This document shows positions 26,180 through 37,400 of a stretch of DNA of 64,000 nucleotides, one piece after another; positions within the stretch are counted from its first letter, which is position 1, and each line of letters begins with the position of its first letter. Below the pieces are notes generated by a model. It did no database searches and was not told the origin of the DNA. It saw only the letters and a list, made by a program, of their open reading frames with translations. The stretch comes from Bolinopsis microptera (lineage: Eukaryota > Ctenophora > Tentaculata > Lobata > Bolinopsidae), in assembly GCF_026151205.1 (NCBI RefSeq), contig NC_087075.1, positions 9,348,303 through 9,412,302 of the forward strand. Direction: 5' to 3'. A program made the position numbers and the translations under genes.

Positions 26180-28708
26180 TTGAATTTAATATTTTGTTTA
26201 AAAATGTTGTAAAATACCATACATTCCCACCTTTAAGTCCTTGATTTCTTATGGACAAAATGCGTCTCTACTGACATTAGAACCGAACATCTGCTTCGTT
26301 ACAGATGAGTAAATTTGATTTTATCTCAAATAATTGATTTGTCTAATAATGCGGTTTTTCGTCATGTGGTCATGAGATATGACGAATGAACATCCATCAA
26401 TCTACGCGAATAAGGATAATGCAATCGAGCAACGAATTTAGATTCAGTAACTGTATCTTAATTTTCGAGAAAAAGCAAAGTATTCTGCAATCACCACTTT
26501 TTAGTCTCTTACGTGTGTCGTAATTTTTTCAACTTTTTTTCTTGTGAATACGTTGTTACTTCAATTTGTAAATTAAAATTTTGCTGTAAATATATGCTCA
26601 TCTAAATTATTATTTTGAATTTATTGTTTGCAATTCTTTGCATTTGTTGCTAGGCGATCATTCACACAGTAGCACCATATCACAAATTTCATTTAATGCA
26701 ACGTTATTGGCCATCACGACGGAAAATTTTTAATTTGGCGTCGATTACAAACAACATTTTGATGTAGAAAAAGTGTTTTTCAGCAGCTAGTGCAGTAAAC
26801 GCGCGGCCGGCGCAAGTGCGCTTGCATTGCATGCGCGCAGTTGGCCCTGAGCTGGCTTGACCTGGATCAAAATGATTAATGAGGGTAAATTCCGAACTCC
26901 AATAATATTTTATATTTTGTTGGCTGAAAATTCACTGATGAAGAGCATCGGGACCAAATACTGGAACCCTGTATTTTATAATCCTTGTCAATCTACTGGT
27001 GTTCGTGAACTGAAACGCGACTGAACCCTTTGCAAAGTTGTAGGTGGCTGGGTCATTAATGAGATTAATCATCAAGGATTCATATCATTATATATCATCA
27101 AAGATTATTGGTAATGTGGCTTTTTTTCCAATTAAGCAGTTCTTGATCAGGATTGTGAGGGATCCTCTGTCTGCACAGTGGTCTGTGCATGGTATGCTGT
27201 GTTATAGTCTGCCATTACAATTTACACAAATATATAGTGTTATTATATATTATTTAGCATATATACATTATCTTATATTAATAATACAAACTCAGCAATT
27301 GAAAATAGTTGAGGCAATGCTGGAGAGTGAGCCACACCCAGACAGTATAACGCATACTACACGGATGAGCGATCATTCCCAAAGACTCAAAGATATAATA
27401 CCTATATCCTAAAAATCGCTGAACTTTCTACTGGTAAAATGCGCGGAACCAGTATTTAGTACTTTAGAAGCATGTATTTAAGTATCTACTATCTAGTTAT
27501 TTAGCAGTTAGTAGTTAGTTCAGTCACTAAATTTTTCTAAAATGGTCATTATCTTTTCCTGAGGACTGAAAATACACCCGTTTTAAAGAAGGCTTTCAAG
27601 CCAGGTTTGTTGTTGGTAATAGATATACGGTTATGGTTATAGGTAAGATAAGTTTAAGACATAGTTAGTTTCGGCTTGTAAACCATAACCATTTTTCATG
27701 TTTGACAAACCTTGCAGACTGAAACTACTCATTTGGAGATTCTAGTCTGTCGCCAAAATTTGAAAATCGGATTGTCGGAGCCCGCCACGCCCTTTCTAGC
27801 CTGAATTAATGCATGAACGACTTTTAACAAAATTACGCCTTATAGCTAAGCATATCAGTTCATTTACCGTGTTTACATGACCCCAGGGATTGGTAAACGT
27901 TTATATTACCACGTTTATAATTAATTAGTCGAGTCACACATGGTACTGCTATCCCTGTGGTTAATCTTCCTCCGCAGGATCACCTCTTAGCAATCTTGTT
28001 GGTTCACACCATCCATTTCAAGCTCTGCCATTGGCCCACGTGGTGTATCCCAAGCAGTTCTATTGGCTCACAGTTCTGTCAGGTGATCGTCAGATCCTGA
28101 GCTTTCTAACAGTGAAACGGACGTCATGACGTTCCTTGTCCAATACCTGGATTACCTGCCCATTGAGGGAGAGTAAATCAGCCCGCGTGCCGTCTATCAT
28201 ACACCACGTGCAAATGATTACGATCACGTGATGCACAGTGCACGTGCAGCATTTAGCTAATTATACTTGTCACGTGATGTGGGCCGCTTTGCAGCTGTCA
28301 GGCAAGCAATCTCTGTAATTTGCGAGAGTGTACGATTCGACTGACTCGACCAACACTCGTTATTTTATCGTGCCTCGTTTTTCCATCTTAATCTGCGAGA
28401 GTTAGACTTATCCACTGACCAATTTAACCACCATTATTCTGAAATCACCATTATAATGACTAATTTTATCACTATTACCACTTTGGCTATTCTGTCAAAG
28501 GCGTTCAAATTCCCCCAAAGCCACTTCTCACTGCCTTCAATTACGGCACTCTATTCAACTGCTTCGTAGGGTTTTGATTATTCATAAGGTTTGCGTTTCT
28601 AAGTACAATTAATCATAAGCCTTATAACGTTATAACTTCATTTTAACGTTAATGTTATTATATAAGTATATAAGATACGATGGTTATAGCAGTTCATTAT
28701 ATAATATT
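26180..28708. other. Gene-free stretch downstream of KATNAL2
   Basis: No coding exon can be supported; the open frame at 27044-27412 has no motif and an AT-biased composition. No AATAAA occurs within the first 100 nt after the KATNAL2 stop, so its polyadenylation site is not placed. 27900-28340 has several CACGTG/TCACGTGA words but no attached gene. Confidence 0.4.
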
Positions 28709-30780
28709 TTACCAAAACCCATAATCATGGGTAGAGTGGACCGCTGCCAGTGTCTCTCTTTCCCAAACAAAAGGAAATGATATTAATTTGATTGACCGTT
28801 CTCAAATGCAAAATGATACCGAGAATGAAATCGGTCGCTCGCTTTTCCCATTCATTCACGGCTTACGAATTGTAATAAGTTTCGATTGATTACATCAATC
28901 AGATGCTGTAAAAATCTCTTTGGGTTGCGTTCGGGTCGATACCTAGTATTTCGGGGTAAGGGTGGTAGCTATTACTTATTGAATTAGCTGAAGTTTATTG
29001 AATCTTTATTGCCGAGTACAGCTACCTTTGGGTAGTTCTTCTTAATCTATTACAATTGTAAATGAATGGGAAAAGCGAGCGACCGATTTCATTCTCGGTA
29101 TCATTTTGCATTTGAGAACGGTCAATCAAATTAATATCATTTCCTTTTGTTTGGGAAAGAGAGACACTGGCAGCGGTCCACTCTACCCATGATTATGGGT
29201 TTTGGTAAAATATCATCTCTTTTTGATTATAATGTCAGGGTACTTTATAAAGTCGAAATATAAACTGATATCTTCATTAATAAGGAGGAAGTTTCAACGA
29301 TTTCGAAATTTTTCCTTTAAAAACATTTCCTTGTGTTTTGGTAAGCATATCGGTCGATCACTGACTGAATATGCCACTTAATACTCATTCAAGTTGGCAT
29401 TAAATTCATATATAATGACATTAAACTGTCGTGGCAAAGCAGAATTTGTTGGAAATCACGAATGAGCAAAATTCTCACCTTTCGCACGTGGAAACTTTGA
29501 GCGGACGTTGCGTGCGCATCCAATATTGAATTGCCGTAAATTTTTGCACGTAATTGTTTTATATATAGCTCGATAAGCATGCAAAGTTTCAAAGTATTTC
29601 AAGAAGAACTGTAATCACAACAGCACTCTAAAGTTGACAGAAAATGACGAAAACAGCAATTTTCAGTGATTTTAGCGATTTTCTATCAATTTGGGCGTGT
29701 CCCCACGTGTGCAACTTTTCGATTTTCAACTTTAAAACTAGCCTAATGCACAATTTATACCTATAGGAAGCAGAACTGAGCTCCACAACCCAAGGCATGG
29801 CCAAACACCAGAGAATACTAAATCGCAAAATTGACGTTTTTATAAAATAATTCTTCAAAAAAGCACAAACTTCAATGACGAATATCTTTATGAAGGAGCA
29901 AGCTAGAAAAATTTTCCGGTAGATTTTCAGAATGCTTGAACAATTATCTCAGATGAAAATTTCCTCAGATTTTGAATACAATTACTTTTTAATGGTGTAA
30001 AATCATTTTTAAAAGTTATTACTTTGTCAAAAATCAAGTTTTAAAAACGGTTAACTTGATGACGTCATCAAGGGGTGTTCATGACGTCAAATAATTTGTT
30101 TATACAATGTAAACTAAAGTGTAAACAATTATTTTCAAGAACTGTGGTCGGAAATGGCTGTATCTTTTATACTTTTGAATCTATGGACAATTAAATACAG
30201 GCTACAATTGACTGGCAAAGCGTCTATCCCTGAATATATATATGTATGTATATAGATATCACGACAATCTGTCGTAAAACAGGGGTTCTAGAAAACCCAC
30301 TTCCCGATGCTTCTGAAACCTGAAACTTTTTTTGCAGTCGATTTGGTCAACGTCTAGACGCCCTGAAAAATTTCAGATCTCTAACTCAATTTTAACATGG
30401 TTTTTAAGGCACCTGAATATGGCGATTTTGGGTTTTTTACCGAATTTCGTATAACAGTGCTGGCGAGTATTTTATGCAAATTTCTTAAAAATCTCAACAT
30501 AACTATTTTTTATTCCTGTCATCTTTGACATCAAATTAGAATGTTTTGAACTAAAAATAAATCTGTCGAACGACTTCCGATGAGTCTTAATGCCTGAAAA
30601 ACTCCTGCCGGAGGCGGCGGCCTTCGGCCGCCGCCTCCGGCCGGAGTGCACGCTTCGCGTGCACGAAAGAGGCCTGTAACGTGTACCAAAGGGGGTATAA
30701 TAGTAAAGGGGGTATAATAGTAAATGGGGTACATAGTATACCCACAATAAATGCAACGGTCGTGCTTGCCAGCACTGTGA
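28709..30780. mobile_element. Hairpin-headed repeat element, copy 2 (full length)
   Basis: About 2.07 kb. The foldback head has arms of about 150 bp (28709-28866 and about 29060-29210) around a loop of about 190 bp. The tail of about 1.57 kb ends with twin GC-rich hairpins (30607-30641 and 30646-30664, both with TTC loops), a short run of GGGGTATAATAGTAAA units (30692-30730), and the terminus CTTGCCAGCACTGTGA. Nearly identical in sequence to copies 3 and 4, so recently active. Its short minus-strand open frames recur in the other copies simply because the copies are young; none resembles a known protein. Confidence 0.85.
30607..30664. repeat. Twin TTC-loop hairpins of the hairpin-headed element (copy 2)
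   Basis: Two adjacent perfect hairpins: a 16-bp stem GCCGGAGGCGGCGGCC with loop TTC, then an 8-bp stem GTGCACGC with loop TTC. The stems are extremely GC-rich in an AT-rich element. The same pair occurs in copy 4 at 59161-59218. Confidence 0.9.
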
Positions 30781-32394
30781 TCTGTTTGGAAGGAGGATGG
30801 CAAACAATAGATTAAAGGATATTGACTGCAGTCATTCCCATTTCTTGTGTTCACTTGATAGATCACTATCAACACTACTGCACATGCATATAATGCATAT
30901 AATGCAAATAGGAGAGCCAATGATCTGTTATTTTGTAAATTTTCATTATGTAGGTGACATTTTAGTAAATTTAGGACGATCCTCATTCCCTGGTCAGATG
31001 AATAAGTTAAACCTCGACCACTTCTAAATTGCTTTACTGATTCACATCACTTTTTGGGATATACGTAGGAATTTAGCAATATTTCACGCTCTACAGTATT
31101 GCTTGAACTAGAATTGCACACTCAGCCAGTTTCATTACTGTATCCATTAATCTTTATTTCCGGTCATATTTTGGGGAAGTCGAACGCCTTCATTTGATGA
31201 GATGACGCTAACATAAGGGCACGATATTCTGATTTGATTTAAGCTCAGGGCACAATCTAATCAATATGGATCATCAAGAAATTGAAAATAAATAGTCCAG
31301 TCCAGCAGAGAGTAGTTACACTTACAGAGAGCAGTATACTTATAAACAGAGGAGTATCAAACATATCATCCAAAGGTTTAATCTCTAGATTGGTAAACGG
31401 TCATCTCGCAGTGTTTCAATATGTGTGTCTCAACGTACATTTAACTTATAAGCTGCCTGCTTCGTCAATTTAACCTCTTCCATTTCATTTAACTATTCCA
31501 GGAAGAAACTCATTCGGCCCTGTCAAATTATCTTCTGAAACTTCTTAATCAGGAGACACTTTTTAATTGTTTTCCGATTTTATTGCAATCTCACCTTTCC
31601 TGGCAATCGACGATGACTAAGGATAAGTTGGGACCCCCCTCCCCCCTATAAAGAATAAGTTGGGACCCCACCCCCAGAGCCTGATAAAATTCTTATTATT
31701 CACATTAATAACTTATCCAATACATGTGCGATGCGCACATAAGAAATATCGATGATGATCATTAAATCGTTACAAAGCCACTACTTATACCTGACTACCC
31801 ACTACCCACTACTATACCTGACATTGCAAGCTTCTTCGTGACATTAGCCTTCTAAATTAGAGGGTAACGACTTCCGTGCTGCTAGCCCAGTGCAGCTGCA
31901 TGGGTACCTTGCTCATATTCGTGCCTTGTGTTTGGGGAGTTACCCGGTCCTGTTATGACATATTTATAACTTTGTATTTTTATGTTTATCTAATTTGTAG
32001 TTTTGAATTTTGCGATATTGCCATCAACACTCAATTGTAGTTTTATTAAAACTTTGATGTAACCCATTACTGTTTCTTCCTTGCTTACTTGCAAACGACC
32101 TGGGTCATATCCATTATCCATAGTCATAGGTTTACAGACGTTGCATTCAACGTCCTCAATTTGATGACAATTCGATCATGAGGCGAGGTCCGCGTGTACT
32201 TGTTCAACAAAAGAACCATCTAGCAGGGTTAGGTAACACTTAGCCGTAAGCTGACGATGATCCTTAAAGTATGTTACATTAGAATCTTAATAGAATTCAG
32301 ATGTAATTACGGCTTTACAGTTCCAGTCCTACTGTATTCGCACAAGCAGGGAAATCATAAGGAGCATTACCATAATACACTAATGTATAGGGGC

Positions 32395-32497
32395 CTCCCT
32401 CCCTCCCTCCCTCCCTCCCTCCCTCCCTCCCTCCCTCCCTCCCTCCCTCCCTCCCTCCCTCCCTCCCTCCCTCCCTCCCTCCCTCCCTCCCTCCCTA
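32395..32497. repeat. (CCCT)n microsatellite
   Basis: About 25 uninterrupted copies of CCCT (CCTC). Confidence 0.95.
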
Positions 32498-33330
32498 AAG
32501 TAGGGTTATCGATTCCCCCTTATAATAACCTGATGGCTCTAGAAGTACCATCAAGTACTCCAATAGTAGTAAAGCTAGGAGTACCGTAATGTGATTGCTG
32601 ACTGTCATTAGGTACTGTATAGGGGTGTGGTCACCCTCTTTGTGGTGCTCTCGTGTAATTATATATGCCATACACTGCTTACTTGTAGTTGTATTGGGAG
32701 GGGAGTACTAGTGATCCCGGGCCTTTCGAGCGTGCCCAAGCTTTTATAGTTTTACATAACTGATTGTCCTACCCATCTGCAATCTGTATTCCAAGCTTTT
32801 ACAGCTTCACTTAACTGATTGTCAGATGTCTAGTCTATGCAGATCCGTTATTGTTTGGTTAAAAGGTTTTGCGGTTTGTTTCATCTCCAGGAAAGTAAAC
32901 GATCTCATTAGTATTTAACTAGACTTGCTTGATCCAGAGCATCATTAAACATTTATAGTATTGCATCTATTGAAAGTTTATCCTCTCTTTAAGTCTTTAG
33001 GTTTGCTTAGGTAGTTAGGTATAATTGAGGTTCGCAAGATTTTTATTCACATTATTCCGAGTTGTCATCTAAGGTATGAGTAGTGAACTTCACTTTGATA
33101 TGCTACAAAAGTCATACGACTGTCGGATGAGTTCTAATAGTTAATTGCTAGTTAATTGATAGTTAATTAGTTAATTGATGCTCAACTCTAAGTTACAATA
33201 GTTAAAGGAACTCCCTTTATAATTGAACATTAAGATACTAAATTTGATGTACAGGCTGCAGATACTGAAATTGCTGTAATGCTATGCAATGTTTCTGAAC
33301 AGCTTGCAATATATACAAGTTATTTAATTA

Positions 33331-33574
33331 CCACACGTAAGTCACTAACTTACCACACATAAGTTACTAAGTTACCACACGTAAGTTACTAAGTTACCAC
33401 ACGTAAGTTACTAAGTTACCACACATAAGTTACTAAGTTACCACACATAAGTTACTAAGTTACCACATGTAAGTTACTAAGTTACCACACGTAAGTTACT
33501 AAGTTACCACGCATAAGTTACTAAGTTACCACACGTAAGTTACTAAGTTACCACGCATAAGTTACTAAGTTACC
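33331..33574. repeat. 22-bp minisatellite containing GTAAGT
   Basis: About eleven copies of TTACCACACGTAAGTTACTAAG with CACG/CACA/CATG variants, ending about 875 bp before the start codon of the membrane-protein gene. Most units contain the word CGTAAGT or CATAAGT. Confidence 0.9.
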
Positions 33575-34449
33575 ATACATTTGACTATTAGATAAACGCA
33601 CAATCCTTGCGATCTACTCTAATTACCCAAATGACCGGAAGTTAAACCGCAGTGAATCAACATTTGAACCTCCTCCCAACATACAAGCTCATAGTTAAAT
33701 TTCGCGCAACTCAGCTGCAGTTACTGATCATAATGAGTTAATGACCCTCTAATTGCCCTTTAATTACTCAATTGCCCAGCTTAAGTCTGTACTGACTCCC
33801 TGGGTTGGCTTTGTATTGCGATTTGCTATATTATTTTTAGCTTTTATAAACTTGTGTCCGGGAACAATATATTTTGGAGTAGTCAGACACAAGATATTTG
33901 TGGAAAATGGTGATGAAGATTTATTTTGGAATCTTTTTTTATGATTTTTTCTACCTTTTGAAATAAGTATTTTACATGTTCCATGGCGTAAATTCCTTGT
34001 GTTAGTTGTACCCATACGAAATAATCTGTGTTCGATAAACCCTCCTACTCATGATGAAGCTCCAATTTCAAAGGAGTGCGATATTTCGTAAGAAACTTTC
34101 CTAGAGGGGAAGGCTTTCGTGAGAGAAAGTTATATAAAAGCGAATTTTAGTCACGTTATTGTAGGAAAAGCAGAATATATTCCAAGCAAGAGATCCACCT
34201 TTTTTCAATGCATGCTAAGTGTTTTCTTTCGAAAGTCAATGGTCCTGTTTTAGAAAGATTTTCCATTTCATTTCAAGAGCAGCACTTACCGAAAAGGATC
34301 TTTCAAAGAAAAGTTTTACCTAATATCAGATGAAAATATGTCCAATTACGTCTGTAACAGTTTTTTTTCTCCCAAACAGAAGATGTAGTCATATCCTGAC
34401 ATGGTGTAACAAAAAGGAGGCGACAGTTGAGACAGATAACTAAACTGAT

Positions 34450-37400
34450 ATGATCCGCCACAAAGCCTGTTTGACTGTGGTTCTACTGTACTGGTGAGTA
34501 CCAGTCGAAGCTTGTGAATTTGTTGGAAACTTTTGTGATTATTAATGGGTTAACCTAGAGCTATAATCGTTTGAACGTGTACGTGGTCCTTACCTTCCTT
34601 GTTTGCGATCGGTTTTCCAAGTCCTGCTAAACTCTTTAAAAACGTGTCACTTATATTAATACCAGTCGATCATCCCATTGTAGCTTTGTGGGTTAAAATC
34701 TACCAAGACGCGCACCGAGTTGGACTCGTCGACGGTCTTGGATCTAATATTTGGAACAAATATGTTACGAGTATCACCCGTTAATCACCCCACCAACCAT
34801 CATGACAATTTCAGTTTCCAGCCGGGTCAGTGCGGTGAGAAGAAAGAAGACCCAGCAAAAAAGAAAGTAGCTCCGGACGATCTTATAACTCTTGCTCCGT
34901 ACTTGTTACAAGTTTCTATAGTTCCTGATGAGGCAGACGAGGCTTCTATTGGGTCCGCCAATAACACAGAGATGTACATTGCTTGGAAAGAAAAGTGAGT
35001 ATAGGTCGAGAGATTTAAATGGGTCCACCAGAATTGTTGTTATTGTCACACCATTATCAAGACTTGAACAGCGAGTCTTACAAAGGCTGCAGGGGATTTA
35101 TTAATTATAAGCTGTTTTAGTGTTTATTAGAGAATGATAAATTCATTGTGCCAATATTTGTTTCAAATTTTCGATTAAATATCCGTTATTTTAATCATCG
35201 CAAACTTTCAAGGATGGAGACGAAATTGAAACAAACGTTTGAACAAGCCAACATCGCAACGAAACCAGCAAAAGCGGAGGAACCAGTGGTCAAGGTAACT
35301 AAAAGTGCATTAAAAGTAACCAAAAGTAACCAAAAGTAACCAAAAGTAACCAAAAGTAACCAAAAGTAACCTAAAGTAACCAAAAGTAACATTATTCGTT
35401 AGAGAAATTCGTGACCAAACATTATCTACATCCTTTGGACATTCTATCAGTGGTCACCAAAACCTCAAAACGTTGTTTCTAGTTCCATAAGCTGTTTATA
35501 GTTATTTAAGATGTCACTATGTTGTTAAGACTGTTTTTAGATTACATTTAACACTGATGACTTGACATTTATTACTGATTAATACTGTTCTTTCCTCTCT
35601 AGATAGTGAAAACGGAGCTGATAAAACTGGAAGAAAGTAAAAACGTCAAGATTCAGTTCTATGTTACACTGCCACCAGAAGGAAGGGTACTTGGTAGTAA
35701 AGCTGAGCGGATTTACAAGAACCTGGGAACCAGTGAACTGTGGGATACTATGGGTCGCGATGTGAGTATGGAATAATCTTTTCCAAAACAATCAGACGAA
35801 ACAGGTTACATTTTGACTCATAGGCATGGATTGGGATAGGTTACTAGAAACTCGCTTTAAAATATGTGTCATTATTTGAAGAATTAGCAATTTATGGTTA
35901 CCCAACGTCGAGTGACAATATAATTCCCTCATAATGATCCCTTCCAGGTTTTAGCATTTCCTACGGCTGTACAAGCAACTGAATCGGAAGATAACAGTTC
36001 CCGGACTTTAGCTATCATTGCATTTGTAATGGGATGGGTGAGCAGCAAGCTGAACTTTTACTTTTCAATAAAATTTTCAATAAAACACAAATGTTTTGAA
36101 ACATCAAAACACCAAGATAAGTTTTAAACTCAATTATTTATACAAATTCAGATGTTTTAATAAAATATTAACAATTAAGACATTAACTAAAAGGCAATTG
36201 TTCTGAACTATATATTGAAATATTACTGGAAAATTGATTTCTTTCATATAACTTAATTCTAACTTATATATCCGACCAGGTTTGTTTAGCAGCTCTGATA
36301 GTTATTTTAGCGTACCTGGGTATCAAATATAGAGATGGTATTAAGTCCCTGGCCAGGAGAATTGAACACTGGTCCAATGTAAGTAACTAATAATTAAGCT
36401 TTAAAAAATTGAAATGAGTTCAAATTGCACTATGAATGAGTTATATGCAACGCTGTGAATCGGGAAATTCATAGGGTGCCCACAAAGGAAATGCGGCTGC
36501 ACTTCTTGCTACTATATATTGGAAGAAAATATTTTTACCCAACTGATCTGAAACACATCTTGTCAGCCGAACAGGAACGGATATTCTAACCTCGGAGGTG
36601 ATGTTCACACAAACGACTGGAGAACAGAAACAGACACCAGAGGTCCTTACGGTACACGGCACTTTCATAAGCACTTTTACGCCAATTTTGATCATCCCCA
36701 GTTTTCTTTTGAAACGCTGATTCAAATGTGTTAGCAGCGCAGAGAAAACGTTTTGAAAAATAATATTCTGCTACTTTTGTTAAACGGAAACCTAAAGGAA
36801 TATTTCAGGCTGCTGCGTGGTCTAATGATGAGTATATAACTCGAAGTAAGTTTAAGTATTATTACAGAGGAGTTAGAGAGAGAAGAAGCTAAACCAAGTC
36901 CTAAAAAGAAGCTCAGAGCACCAGGAGGTCTGTTGACAGACGTTGAGGAGGGGGAGGCTGGACACACCCCTGCACCTGCTCCGTAAGTAATGTTGAGAGG
37001 GGGAGGCTGGACACACCCCTGCACCTGCTCCGTAAGTAATGTTGAGAGGGGGGGGGGGGCTGGACACACCCCTGCACCTGTTATGTAAATAATGTTGAGA
37101 GGGGGGCTGGACACACCTCTGCACCTATTCCGTAAGTAATGTTGAGAGGGGAAGGAGCTGGACACACCCCTGCACCTGCTCCGTAAGTAATGTTGAGAGG
37201 GGGAGGCTGGACACACCCCTGCACCTGCTCCGTAAGTAATGTTGAGAGGGGGAGGCTGGACACACCCCTGCACCTGCTCCGTAAGTAATGTTGAGAGGGG
37301 GGGCTGGACACACCCCTGCACCTGTTATGTAAATAATGTTGAGAGGGGGGCTGGACACACCCCTGCACCTATTCCGTAAGTAATGTTGAGAGGGGAAGGA

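Larger units (their letters stand above)
30790..34449. other. Gene-free stretch upstream of the membrane-protein gene
   Basis: No exon can be supported. Contains a CCCT microsatellite (32395-32497), a 22-bp minisatellite (33331-33574) and AT-rich unique sequence. The 32257-32589 open frame is an artefact of the microsatellite. The last few hundred bases before 34450 presumably hold the promoter and 5' UTR of the downstream gene, without a recognisable TATA box. Confidence 0.4.

Noticed and set aside
25399-26220. Antisense frames over KATNAL2 exon 9
   Set aside because: They overlap a clearly coding AAA exon on the plus strand and show no domain.
29389-29858. Short minus-strand frames conserved at 56383, 56622 and 57943
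   Set aside because: They lie in copies of one young repeat, so their similarity reflects recent duplication; no recognisable protein and not preserved in old copy 1.
32257-32589. Open frame with LPPS repeats
   Set aside because: Created by translation of the CCCT microsatellite; no supporting flanking motif.
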